DNA of 64,000 nt from the NCBI RefSeq assembly GCF_003369795.1, contig NZ_CP026730.1:5199001-5263000 (forward strand). The letters run 5' to 3'. The notes beneath the pieces were generated by a model. The model did no database searches, was not told where the DNA came from, and saw nothing but the letters and a program-made list of their open reading frames with translations. This document shows, one piece after another, positions 8,822 through 18,909 of this stretch (its first letter is position 1; each line of letters starts with the position of its first letter). The translations under genes and the position numbers were made by a program. The stretch comes from Streptomyces sp. CB09001 (GTDB lineage Bacteria; Actinomycetota; Actinomycetes; Streptomycetales; Streptomycetaceae).

Positions 8822-9379
8822 TCAGGCGCTCTGGGCCCACTCCTTCAGCGCCGCCCTGCTCGCGAAGTCCGCCACGTTGGTGTCGACCGGGTCGTCGGTG
8901 TACTGGTGGAAGCGCCACTTAGCCTGGATGCGCGGCTTGCCCGCCGAGACGTAGTCGGCGATCCAGAGGGCGTCACCGGCGTACGAGGTGCTGTCGACGT
9001 TCAGCCAAAAATGCCGGTTGCAGTAGAGGATGACCCGGTTGTCCGGCCGCAACGCCTTCACCTTCCTGATGAAGCTGTCCTTCTCCGCGTTGCTCGGGTG
9101 CGTGCCCTCGCCGTTCGTCTCCCAGTCGACGGCGAGGATGTCGCCCTTGCGGTCCGGCGCCTTGGAGACGAAGTACTCGGCCTGGGCGGCCAGGTTGCCC
9201 GGCCACAGGAAGTGGTAGAAGCCGACGGCCAGTCCGGCGTCGCGGGCCCGCTCCGTCTGGGCCGCGAGTTTGGGGTTGACGTACGAACGGCCTTCCGTCG
9301 CCTTGACGAAGACGAAGGACAGGCCGTCCGTGTCGTAGCTGGAGGACTGGTAGGCGCTGACATCGATGCCACGCAGCAT
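8822..9379 (-). CDS. GH25 family lysozyme-like muramidase
   Basis: This 185-residue single-domain glycoside hydrolase family 25 protein should cleave the MurNAc-GlcNAc bond of peptidoglycan. The barrel starts at GIDVSAYQ and the catalytic acids lie in LAVDWETNGEGTH (DxE). Other family motifs are FVFVKATEG, GFYHFLWPG and the terminal WRFHQYTDDP. No signal peptide is visible on the ATG 9379 start, which has AGGGAGG at good spacing. It may therefore be cytoplasmic, exported without a classical signal, or released by lysis. It is divergent from the D-Ala-D-Ala carboxypeptidase gene. Confidence 0.9.
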   Translation of the reverse strand: MLRGIDVSAYQSSSYDTDGLSFVFVKATEGRSYVNPKLAAQTERARDAGLAVGFYHFLWPGNLAAQAEYFVSKAPDRKGDILAVDWETNGEGTHPSNAEKDSFIRKVKALRPDNRVILYCNRHFWLNVDSTSYAGDALWIADYVSAGKPRIQAKWRFHQYTDDPVDTNVADFASRAALKEWAQSA

Positions 9380-9488
9380 GGGGCCTCCCTGAGAGGCTGT
9401 GGGGGGACGGGAGTTGGTTATTCCCCACGATGACACGGGCGATCCCCGCGCGAAGCGGAAATGTCGGCTTCCCTTCCCCCGGGCGCCA

Positions 9489-9517
9489 TTGACGCGCGTA
9501 GCGCGGTGCCCCACGCT
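9489..9517 (+). promoter_or_regulatory. Possible promoter of the carboxypeptidase gene
   Basis: TTGACG at 9489-9494 and CACGCT at 9512-9517 are separated by 17 bases and lie about 40 bases before the gene start at 9559. The -35 match is good and the -10 is weak, so this is a tentative vegetative-type promoter. Confidence 0.35.
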
Positions 9518-9558
9518 GGGCTCCGGTTCACGGACGACTCGACGGTCGGGAGGCCGGG

Positions 9559-10293
9559 ATGTTCAGACGCGTGTCACGACTCCTTCTCTCATTTGTCATG
9601 CTCATGGCTGGCGCGGTAGTCGGTCTCGGCGCCACCGCCGGCACCGCGCACGCCGACTCCTGCTACAGCTGGAACCGCACCCTCTCCCAGGGCTCCTCCG
9701 GCAGCGACGTGACGCAGCTCCAGATCCGCGTCGCCGGCTGGGTCACCTCGGGCGAGCGGCTCTCCTACGACGGCCAGTACGGCGCCCGCACCGCCGCCGC
9801 CGTCAAGAAGTTCCAGTCCGCCTACGGGCTGGCCGCGGACGGCGTCGCGGGCCCCGCGACCTTCAGCAAGATCTACGCCCTCCAGGACGCGGACTGCACC
9901 CCCGTCCACTTCACCTACGCGGAGCTCAACAAGTGCAACTCCGACTGGTCGGGCGGCGCGGTCTCCGCCGCCACGGCCAAGTCGAACGCGCTGAAGACCA
10001 TGTGGAAGCTGGAGGCCATGCGGCACGCCCTCGGCGACGTGCCGATCACCATCTCCAGCGGCTTCCGCTCCCGCGCCTGCAACAGCGCGGTCGGCGGCTC
10101 GTCCACCAGCCGCCACCTCTACGGCGACGCCGCCGACCTGACCGGCTCGCCCAGCTTCTGCCGGCTCGCCCAGCAGGCCAGGACCCACGGCTTCTCGGAG
10201 ATCCTCGGCCCGGGCTACCCCGGCCACAACGACCACACCCACGTGGCCTTCGACCCGTCGCCGTACTGGTCGGCCCCGAACTGCGGCATCTGA
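9559..10293 (+). CDS. Secreted zinc D-Ala-D-Ala carboxypeptidase (PG-binding + peptidase M15)
   Basis: This 244-residue exported enzyme has a signal peptide (residues 1-32, ending TAHADS), a peptidoglycan-binding repeat (about 40-110; GSSGSDVTQLQ, YDGQYGARTAAAVKKFQ, ADGVAGPATF) and a C-terminal M15 peptidase. The Zn2+ ligands are visible in RHLYGDAADL (His...Asp) and HNDHTHVAF. The layout is that of the Streptomyces albus G DD-peptidase, which trims the terminal D-Ala of stem peptides. Cysteines near the domain boundaries (SCYSW, DADCTP, NCGI) suggest disulfides. It is the secreted partner of the divergent GH25 gene. Confidence 0.94.
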   Translation: MFRRVSRLLLSFVMLMAGAVVGLGATAGTAHADSCYSWNRTLSQGSSGSDVTQLQIRVAGWVTSGERLSYDGQYGARTAAAVKKFQSAYGLAADGVAGPATFSKIYALQDADCTPVHFTYAELNKCNSDWSGGAVSAATAKSNALKTMWKLEAMRHALGDVPITISSGFRSRACNSAVGGSSTSRHLYGDAADLTGSPSFCRLAQQARTHGFSEILGPGYPGHNDHTHVAFDPSPYWSAPNCGI

Positions 10294-10356
10294 TCCACCG
10301 GCCACCCTCGAAACCTCTGAGTTCCGCTCCGTTCGCCTCCCGTTGACAATCCTCGT

Positions 10357-10380
10357 GCCGCCGGCGCTCCGGCCGGCGGC
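10357..10380 (+). terminator. Hairpin after the carboxypeptidase gene
   Basis: A perfect 8-bp repeat GCCGCCGG/CCGGCGGC flanks an 8-base loop, 63 bases after the stop. A further GTG/CAC pairing is possible beyond a bulge. There is no T-run. Confidence 0.45.
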
Positions 10381-10430
10381 GCGCACCGGGCCACGGCGCC
10401 CTGCCGGGGTCCGGCAGCGGGAGGGGTGCG

Positions 10431-10508
10431 ATGAGTTCGAGGAGCAAGGCGACGGCCGGCCTCGGCGCGGGGGCGGCGATGGCGGCGGACTCTTTCGGAA
10501 GTCGGTAG
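10431..10508 (+). pseudogene. 25-residue ORF, possibly the stump of a truncated gene
   Basis: ATG 10431 has a strong GGGAGGGG site seven bases upstream and opens a 25-codon frame that stops at TAG 10506-10508, just before the aldo-keto reductase terminus. The translation begins MSSRSKATAGLGAGAAMAAD, basic then small and apolar, resembling the first turns of an exported or larger protein. A good ribosome site with almost no gene behind it, at the border of a lower-GC insert, suggests the remnant of a gene cut by the insertion. It could equally be a genuine small protein or chance. Confidence 0.35.
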
Positions 10509-10520
10509 GGGGGCGGACCG

Positions 10521-11486
10521 TCAGGCACGGTCGAGGCGTTCCCGCTGCTCGGGTTCCAGACGCAGGTCCACAGCGGCGAGCAGTTCGTCGAGTTGCCCGA
10601 CGGAACTGACGCCTGCAATGGGAATCACCGGAGGGGTGCCGTGGAGAAGCCATGCCAGCACCACCTGGCTGGGCGTGGCACCCAGTTCGGACGCCACCTC
10701 GCGCAGCACCGCCAGTCGGGGCGCGGTACCAGGGTGGTCGTAGGCGACCGACAGCGGTTTGTCATCGCGGGTATAGGCGCCGAACAGGAGGGTGGAATAG
10801 GCCATGAGCGTCAGATCCGGCTCGCTGCCCACGTAGTCCAGCATCTCCGGCGTCACATGGACGTGGCTGGCTTCGGGCAGGGCGACGTCGAACCGGGGCT
10901 GGAGATAGGAGTACCTCTGCTGCACGCAGCTGTAGCTCGCCCAGCCGTTGGCCTCGGCTACGGCTCTGGCCTGCGCGACGCGCCAGGCCGGGTGGTTGGA
11001 GGCGCCCAGCACGCCCACGTGGCCCTCGGAGACCAGTGCGTTCAGGGCGCCGAGAGTCTCCTCGAGCGGGACGGTCCGGTCCTCGACGTGCGACCAGTAC
11101 AGATCGATACGGTCCGTGCCCAGGCGGCGCAGGCTCTCCTGCGCCGCCTTGCGCACCACGGGTGCGGACAGGCCCTCGGCGGTCTCCAGTCCGCTCCCGG
11201 GTACGGTGGGGCGCCCGCCGAACTTCGTGGAGATCACCACTTCCTCACGCAGCTTTCGGTCGGCCAGCCATCGGCCCACCGTGGTCTCGCTCTCGTCCCC
11301 CGTACTCCCCGGAAGCCAGAAGACGTAGTTGTTCGAGGTGTCGATGAGGCTCCCTCCCGCCTCGACGAAGCGGTCGAGAATGGCGAAGGACGTGCGCTCG
11401 TCCACGGTGCTGCCGAAGGGCAGCGTCCCCAGGCAGAGTGCGCTGACCGCGGGACCACTCGGGCCTCCGATACTCCGTCGCAACAT
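10521..11486 (-). CDS. Aldo/keto reductase
   Basis: This 321-residue NADP(H)-dependent reductase has the (beta/alpha)8 fold of the AKR superfamily. Visible features are the N-terminal LCLGTLPFGSTVDE, SLIDTSNNYVFW with the Asp and Tyr of the catalytic tetrad, DRIDLYWSHVEDRTVPLEETL, and the C-terminal cofactor region PVIPIAGVSSVGQLDELL. In the usual His position WSHVED is intact. ATG 11486 has GAAGGAG at good spacing. It lies 276 bp downstream of the MocR-type regulator on the same strand. Together they look like a small inserted module. The substrate is unknown. Confidence 0.9.
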   Translation of the reverse strand: MLRRSIGGPSGPAVSALCLGTLPFGSTVDERTSFAILDRFVEAGGSLIDTSNNYVFWLPGSTGDESETTVGRWLADRKLREEVVISTKFGGRPTVPGSGLETAEGLSAPVVRKAAQESLRRLGTDRIDLYWSHVEDRTVPLEETLGALNALVSEGHVGVLGASNHPAWRVAQARAVAEANGWASYSCVQQRYSYLQPRFDVALPEASHVHVTPEMLDYVGSEPDLTLMAYSTLLFGAYTRDDKPLSVAYDHPGTAPRLAVLREVASELGATPSQVVLAWLLHGTPPVIPIAGVSSVGQLDELLAAVDLRLEPEQRERLDRA

Positions 11487-11762
11487 GGTGTTTCTCCTTC
11501 GGGCCGTACGGGACATGGAGCCTGCGGACCTCTCACGCCGAGCCGCCGGACTGCACTGAAAACCTAGGCGCCAATCGGTATGGAGTCCCAGTCCGATCGC
11601 AGGCCGGAAATCCAGGCCAATTGCCCTTGTGGTCCGGCGCCGGTGTTCTGCGCCGGGCGGGTGAGCCCGCGGCAACGCGTCGTGCGCGGCACCGTGGCGA
11701 CCCGGCCCGACAAGCGGCCCCTCGGAGAAGGCCGCACGACGACTGGGTAAGCGGGACACCCG
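11487..11762 (-). promoter_or_regulatory. Leader and promoter region of the aldo/keto reductase gene
   Basis: No gene is seen in these 276 bases. On the minus strand a direct repeat of GGACT (GGACTGGGACTCC, around 11586-11598) lies roughly 100 bases before the reductase start. MocR regulators often bind direct repeats, so this is a candidate operator for the upstream regulator. No convincing -35/-10 pair was found. Confidence 0.3.
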
Positions 11763-13187
11763 TCAGCCGCGGGACGTCCCAGTGCCCTTGCCTCGTACGG
11801 CTTCTGCCAGTCGGCGTACGGCTTCAGGCACGGAGGCGTCCGACAGATTGCCGTACCCGAGCACCAGGGCGGGCGGGCCCGTGCGTGCGCTCATCCGGTA
11901 CTGATCCAGGTCCACCAAGCGCAGCCCGAGCCGCGCCGCCCGGCGCACGGCCTGCGCGGCATCGCAATCGTTGAGGTGGAGCAGCAAGTGGAAGCCGGCC
12001 GCGGCGCCGGAGATCTCGAGGTCGGGCAGCGTCGATGCCATCTCCGTGAGCAGGAGGTCACGGCGGCCGCGATACCTCAGCCGCGATGCCCGTATATGGC
12101 CGTCGTACCAGCCCGCGTCCAGGAACGCCGCGAACGCGAGCTGATCGATGACTGGTGGTGGCGTAACAGCGACCGCCGCGTCGCGAAGCGCCTCGGCCCA
12201 GCGCGGCGGGGCAACCACCCAGCCGATCCGAAGAGCCGGGGAAAGCGTTTTACTCAGCGATCCCATGAGTACCACGCGGGCACTGTCCATCCCTTGGACA
12301 GTGCCGATGGGACGGCGGTCGTAGCGGAACTCCGCGTCGTAGTCGTCCTCCATCACCAACCCGTCGACCTCACGCGCCCAGCGCAGGAGTTCGGCACGAC
12401 GGGCGGGAGTCAGTACCGTGCCGGTCGGAAACTGATGGGCGGGCGCCACGATGACCGCCCGCGTCCGAGTGCTCGCCCGCAACCGATCGATGCGCAGACC
12501 GTCGCGGTCGACCTCCACGGGGACGGGCGTCAGACCGACGGTGGACACCGCGGACGACAGCCGCGACCATCCCGGATCCTCCACGGCCACATGGGTGTGT
12601 CCCGCCGACCGCAGCGCACGACACAGCCGAACGACCCCGTCCAGGGTTCCGTCGCACACGATCACGTTGTCGGCGGAGACGTCCGCTCCCCGCCCCCGCA
12701 CGAGATATGCGGCCAGCCGCTCACGCAGCCGCGGATGGCCGAAGACATCCGGATAACCGAGATCCGCGGAAGCGATTGATGCGGTCACCTCCCGCACCGC
12801 GTCCGCCCACCGCTTTCGAGGAAACGTCCGTAGGTCCGGCATGCCTGGCAGCATCTCGAACTCGACCGGCACGGAGACCTGTGGGTTCGAGCGGGGCCGG
12901 CCCTGATTCGGTACCGCCGTGGCACGCACTCTGGTTGCTGAGCCACTGCGGGCCTCGAGATAGCCCTCGGCGATGAGCTGGGCGTATGCCTCGGTGATCA
13001 CCCAACGGGAACAACCCAGGTCTCCGGCCAGCACTCGACTTGGCGGTAGGGCGCTCCCGGGCAGGATACGGCCGGCGACTACAGCGGAGCGGAGTGCTCC
13101 GCATAGCTTGCGGTGCAGGGGCCCCTCGGGCTGGCCGTCGACTTCCAGCAGGGTGCTCCAAGCCAGACTTTTTTGGTCCTGCCGCAT
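11763..13187 (-). CDS. MocR/PdxR-type GntR regulator with aminotransferase domain
   Basis: This 474-residue fusion has an N-terminal GntR winged-helix (about residues 20-90; LHRKLCGALRSAVVAGRILPGSALPPSRVLAGDLGCSR region) and a fold-type I aminotransferase domain (about 120-465). The PLP lysine is in GSLSKTLSPALRIGW, and other motifs are EDPGWSR and MEDDYDAEFRY. MocR proteins use PLP or an aldimine as effector and usually regulate a neighbouring gene, here most simply the downstream aldo/keto reductase and itself. ATG 13187 has no strong ribosome site. The local base composition is lower in GC than the neighbours (33 of 60 at 12241-12300). Confidence 0.9.
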   Translation of the reverse strand: MRQDQKSLAWSTLLEVDGQPEGPLHRKLCGALRSAVVAGRILPGSALPPSRVLAGDLGCSRWVITEAYAQLIAEGYLEARSGSATRVRATAVPNQGRPRSNPQVSVPVEFEMLPGMPDLRTFPRKRWADAVREVTASIASADLGYPDVFGHPRLRERLAAYLVRGRGADVSADNVIVCDGTLDGVVRLCRALRSAGHTHVAVEDPGWSRLSSAVSTVGLTPVPVEVDRDGLRIDRLRASTRTRAVIVAPAHQFPTGTVLTPARRAELLRWAREVDGLVMEDDYDAEFRYDRRPIGTVQGMDSARVVLMGSLSKTLSPALRIGWVVAPPRWAEALRDAAVAVTPPPVIDQLAFAAFLDAGWYDGHIRASRLRYRGRRDLLLTEMASTLPDLEISGAAAGFHLLLHLNDCDAAQAVRRAARLGLRLVDLDQYRMSARTGPPALVLGYGNLSDASVPEAVRRLAEAVRGKGTGTSRG

Positions 13188-13220
13188 GGCGGCTCATGCT
13201 ACCCGGGTGCCATGTCCCAG

Positions 13221-13290
13221 CCCTCCTTTCCGCGGACGCCCCGATCGCACGAACTGCCTGGGCAGTTGATCCGGCCACGTGAAAGGAGGG
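13221..13290. repeat. Nested inverted repeats between the MocR gene and sdaA
   Basis: CCCTCCTTTC (13221-13230) and its complement GAAAGGAGGG (13281-13290) enclose a second perfect inverted repeat, AACTGCC-TG-GGCAGTT (13252-13267). The structure sits just upstream of the MocR start and 39 bases past the sdaA stop, both on the minus strand. It could be the sdaA terminator, the MocR operator, or both. The 16-bp inner palindrome is of operator size. Confidence 0.5.
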
Positions 13291-13328
13291 TGTCGACCTG
13301 CTGTGCGCACGGGTCAGGGCCCATCCGC

Positions 13329-14696
<1,368 letters not shown>

Positions 14697-14796
14697 GGGG
14701 ACTCCTCAGAACGGGGGTGGTGCGGAGGGGGTGCCGAGGGGCGGGGCGCCCGGCCGCTTGTGGCGGATGCGGCGTCCCACCCCTCGGGTGCGGTGT

Positions 14797-16059
14797 CTAC
14801 TTGTTCAGACCCGGGTACAGCGGGTGCTTGTCGGCCAGGGTCTTCACCCGGGCCTTGAGGGCCTCCGCGTCGTAGGACGGCTTCAGCGCCTCGGCGATCA
14901 CGTCCGCGACCTCGGCGAAGTCCTCGGCGGTGAAGCCGCGGGTCGCCAGGGCCGGCGTACCGATGCGCAGACCGGAGGTCACCATCGGCGGACGCGGGTC
15001 GTTGGGGACGGCGTTGCGGTTGACCGTGATGCCGACCTCGTGGAGACGGTCCTCGGCCTGCTGCCCGTCCAGCTCGGAGTCGCGCAGGTCCACCAGGACC
15101 AGGTGGACGTCCGTGCCGCCGGTCAGGACGGAGACGCCCGCCGCCTTCGCGTCGTCCCGCACCAGGCGCTCGGCGAGGATGCGGGCACCCTCCAGCGTAC
15201 GGCCCTGGCGCTCCTTGAAGTCCTCGCTCGCGGCGACCTTGAAGGCGACGGCCTTCGCGGCCACCACGTGCTCCAGCGGTCCACCCTGCTGACCGGGGAA
15301 GACGGCGGAGTTGATCTTCTTGGCCAGCTCGGCCGTGGAGAGGATCACACCGCCGCGGGGGCCGCCCAGGGTCTTGTGGGTGGTGGTGGTGACCACGTGG
15401 GCGTGCGGCACCGGGTTCGGGTGCAGGCCCGCCGCGACCAGACCGGCGAAGTGCGCCATGTCGACCATCAGGTACGCGCCGACCTCGTCCGCGACCTTGC
15501 GGAACGCGGCGAAGTCCAGCTGCCGCGGGTAGGCGGACCAGCCCGCCACGATCAGCTTCGGCTTGGTCTCCTTGGCCAGGCGCTCCACCTCGGCCATGTC
15601 GACCTGGCCGTCGTCGCCGACGTGGTAGGGGACGACGTTGTAGAGCTTGCCGGAGAAGTTGATCTTCATGCCGTGGGTCAGGTGCCCGCCGTGGGCGAGG
15701 TTCAGACCCATGATCGTGTCGCCGGGCTTGAGCAGCGCGAACATCGCGGCCGCGTTGGCCTGGGCGCCCGAGTGCGGCTGCACGTTGGCGTGCTCGGCGC
15801 CGAAGAGCGCCTTGACCCGGTCGATGGCGATCTGCTCGATCACGTCGACGTGCTCGCAGCCGCCGTAGTAGCGGCGGCCGGGGTAGCCCTCGGCGTACTT
15901 GTTGGTGAGGACCGAGCCCTGGGCCTCCATGACCGCGACCGGGGCGAAGTTCTCGGAGGCGATCATCTCGAGGGTGGACTGCTGGCGGTCCAGCTCGGCG
16001 TCGACGGCCGCGGCGACGTCCGGGTCCAGCTCGTGCAGGGGTGTGTTCAGAAGCGACAT
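14797..16059 (-). CDS. glyA: Serine hydroxymethyltransferase
   Basis: This 420-residue PLP enzyme interconverts serine and glycine with tetrahydrofolate/methylene-THF. Recognisable motifs: EMIASENFAP near residue 35, YAEGYPGRRYYGGCE, the PLP-binding lysine in VVTTTTHKTLGGPRGG, and VDLRDSELDGQQAE. Length is typical for the family. It starts at ATG 16059, only 14 bp after the gcvH stop, so the two genes are almost certainly cotranscribed. Together with GcvT and GcvH it completes a glycine-to-serine one-carbon route. The glycine decarboxylase (gcvP) is not in the window. Confidence 0.97.
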   Translation of the reverse strand: MSLLNTPLHELDPDVAAAVDAELDRQQSTLEMIASENFAPVAVMEAQGSVLTNKYAEGYPGRRYYGGCEHVDVIEQIAIDRVKALFGAEHANVQPHSGAQANAAAMFALLKPGDTIMGLNLAHGGHLTHGMKINFSGKLYNVVPYHVGDDGQVDMAEVERLAKETKPKLIVAGWSAYPRQLDFAAFRKVADEVGAYLMVDMAHFAGLVAAGLHPNPVPHAHVVTTTTHKTLGGPRGGVILSTAELAKKINSAVFPGQQGGPLEHVVAAKAVAFKVAASEDFKERQGRTLEGARILAERLVRDDAKAAGVSVLTGGTDVHLVLVDLRDSELDGQQAEDRLHEVGITVNRNAVPNDPRPPMVTSGLRIGTPALATRGFTAEDFAEVADVIAEALKPSYDAEALKARVKTLADKHPLYPGLNK

Positions 16060-16073
16060 GCGATCGTGACTCC

Positions 16074-16451
16074 TCAGGCGCCGGCGAAGGCGGTGTACTC
16101 GTCGGCGGAGAGCAGGTCGGCGGGCTCGTCCGTGACCTTCACCTTGAACAGCCAGCCGCCCTCGAAGGGGGCGCTGTTCACCAGCGACGGGTCGTTGACG
16201 ACGTCCTCGTTGACCTCGGCGATCTCGCCGGAGACGGGGGAGTACAGGTCGGAGACCGACTTGGTCGACTCCAGTTCGCCGCAGGTCTCGCCCGCGGTCA
16301 CCGTGTCGCCGACCTCGGGAAGCTGCACGAAGACGACGTCACCGAGCGCGTTGGCCGCGTGCTCCGTGATGCCGACCGTCGAGACGCCGTCCTCGGCGCC
16401 CGACAGCCACTCGTGCTCCTTGCTGTAGCGCAGCTGCTGGGGGTTGCTCAT
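16074..16451 (-). CDS. gcvH: Glycine cleavage system H protein
   Basis: This 125-residue lipoyl carrier shuttles the aminomethyl group between the P and T proteins. The lipoylation lysine sits in the standard GELESTKSVSDLYSPVSG, and the N-terminus (LRYSKEHEW) and C-terminus (GGWLFKVKV) are conserved. ATG 16451 has AGGAG nine bases upstream. The longer frame from 16565 runs into a tandem-repeat spacer and was rejected. It lies 162 bp downstream of gcvT and 14 bp upstream of glyA. Confidence 0.97.
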   Translation of the reverse strand: MSNPQQLRYSKEHEWLSGAEDGVSTVGITEHAANALGDVVFVQLPEVGDTVTAGETCGELESTKSVSDLYSPVSGEIAEVNEDVVNDPSLVNSAPFEGGWLFKVKVTDEPADLLSADEYTAFAGA

Positions 16452-16520
16452 GGCCTGAATTCTCCTGTACGCGAGGAAGTGGCTGGTGAAGGGGGTGGTG
16501 GGGCGGTACGTCGCACGGGG

Positions 16521-16596
16521 CCGATGCCGCCGGGGACACGGGCGGCCGACGCCGCCGGGGGACACGGGCGGCCGACCCTGCCGGGGACACAGGGGG
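16521..16596. repeat. Three 25-26-bp tandem repeats between gcvT and gcvH
   Basis: Units at 16521-16545, 16546-16571 and 16572-16596 share the core CCGACGCCGCCGGGGGACAC with few changes, and a partial fourth unit follows. They fill most of the 162-bp spacer inside the operon. Strand slippage could change their number. They carry no open frame that looks coding. Confidence 0.8.
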
Positions 16597-16613
16597 CCGG
16601 TGCCGCCCAGTGT

Positions 16614-17732
<1,119 letters not shown>

Positions 17733-17772
17733 CGGTCGGTCGTCTCCCAGGACAGGACGGGGCGAGGTCGGT

Positions 17773-17975
17773 CCTCCCCATCTGTCATCGGAACCTGAGA
17801 GGTTCGCCACGGCCACCGGAGTACGGCGATCAGGGCTTGCACCTTGGGTGGGACCGCCGTCGGGGGCGGCCCGCTTTTCAGATGTGCCTCGCCCGCGCGG
17901 TAACGGGGCCTGAGAGATTCAAGGGAGGGACTTGCTCCTTCGGCGCCCCGGCGCGGCCGGGGACTCTCCCGCGCG
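17773..17975 (-). promoter_or_regulatory. Tandem glycine riboswitch (gcvT leader)
   Basis: Read on the minus strand, two aptamers follow each other. The first runs from CGGGAGAGTCC through GGCGCCGAAGGAGCAAG to GAATCTCTCAGG, the signature of the glycine aptamer core. The second shows CCCACCCAAGGTGCAAG and GAACCTCTCAGGTTCCGATG, closing just before the gcvT ribosome site. Such tandem elements bind glycine and normally turn on the glycine cleavage genes. The RNA lies about 40 bases before the gcvT start. The expression platform is not obvious, so control could be by termination or by ribosome-site access. Confidence 0.92.
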
Positions 17976-18158
17976 GATTCAAACGGCCGGTATGCAGTTG
18001 GCGCCGCCATCATTGCACGCCCGGGCGATCCGTGGCAGACCGTGATCTGTAACCGGCTTGTGGCAGTAAGCGAACGAAAACGCGAGACCCGCGCATTACC
18101 TTCTCTTTACACTCGACGGGGAGGTACTCGTGTACCGCCCCAGGGGAGGACGATCACG

Positions 18159-18827
18159 GTGAACAGGCCCACGGCGTACGCCACGACCTCGGGACTCGCG
18201 CTGCCCAAGCAGCCGACCGCCCCGGCCCCCGAGGCATGCGCCCCACTGACCGCACCCGTCGTCCGCGACCTGAGGGACCGCGACGGCCGCAGCCCGCACG
18301 CCCTGCTCTTCGGACCCCGGGACCTGGTGGTGATCACCGGCCTGCCCGGCAGCGGCAAGTCCACGCTGATGCGGCGCACCGTGCGCGGTGGCCGCGTCGA
18401 CTCCCAGGACACCCGCGACCGCTGGGACCGGCGCATGCCGCGCCTCCTGCCGTACACGCTCTACCGCCCCCTCGTCCGCCTCGCCCACTACGCCGGACTG
18501 CGCCGCGCGCTGCGCTCCGGCGAGGGCGTCGTCGTGCACGACTGCGGCACCCAGGCCTGGGTGCGCGGCTGGCTGGCCCGCGAGGCCCGCCGCCGGGACG
18601 GCACGCTGCACCTGCTGCTCCTCGACGTCGCTCCCGGCGAGGCCCTGGCAGGCCAGCGCGAGCGCGGCCGGGGCGTCTCGCGGTACGCGTTCCTGCGGCA
18701 CCGCACGGCCAACTCCCGCCTGCTGCGCGCGGTGACCGAAGGCGCCCTGCCCGCGGGCTGCTCCTCGGCGGTCGTCCTCGACCGGGCGGCGGCCGACACC
18801 CTGCGGCGGATCGCCTTCACGGGGTGA
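18159..18827 (+). CDS. P-loop ATP-binding protein (zeta-toxin/kinase-like)
   Basis: This 222-residue protein carries a clear Walker A (GLPGSGKST, residues 61-69) after a disordered Pro/Ala N-terminus. VVVHDCGTQAWVRG forms a probable second strand with a catalytic-type Asp, and the C-terminal half has an Arg-rich lid (GQRERGRGVSRYAFLRHR). It resembles the small-molecule kinase group with zeta toxin and chloramphenicol phosphotransferase folds, but no substrate can be assigned. GTG 18159 has GGGGAGGA at good spacing and replaces a longer frame from 18042. It is divergent from gcvT, sharing a 180-bp region with the riboswitch promoter. Confidence 0.8.
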   Translation: MNRPTAYATTSGLALPKQPTAPAPEACAPLTAPVVRDLRDRDGRSPHALLFGPRDLVVITGLPGSGKSTLMRRTVRGGRVDSQDTRDRWDRRMPRLLPYTLYRPLVRLAHYAGLRRALRSGEGVVVHDCGTQAWVRGWLAREARRRDGTLHLLLLDVAPGEALAGQRERGRGVSRYAFLRHRTANSRLLRAVTEGALPAGCSSAVVLDRAAADTLRRIAFTG

Positions 18828-18909
18828 CGCACGGTAGGGCTCCGGGGCCGAACGGGTTAGCCTTTCAGCCACGAACGGCGGTACCAGGCAGCAGGCGGTA
18901 GGTAGGCAG

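Noticed and set aside
6114..8918. 934-codon minus-strand open frame covering several genes
   Set aside because: Its C-terminal 213 codons are the GNAT gene; the rest is antisense to the MerR, EF-hand and oxidoreductase genes, whose protein motifs are clear. High GC leaves few stop codons on the opposite strand.
10521..13290. Composite transposon ends around the aldo/keto reductase and MocR module
   Set aside because: The inverted repeats found at 13221-13290 have no partner at the other border near 10400-10520, and there is no transposase or integrase frame.
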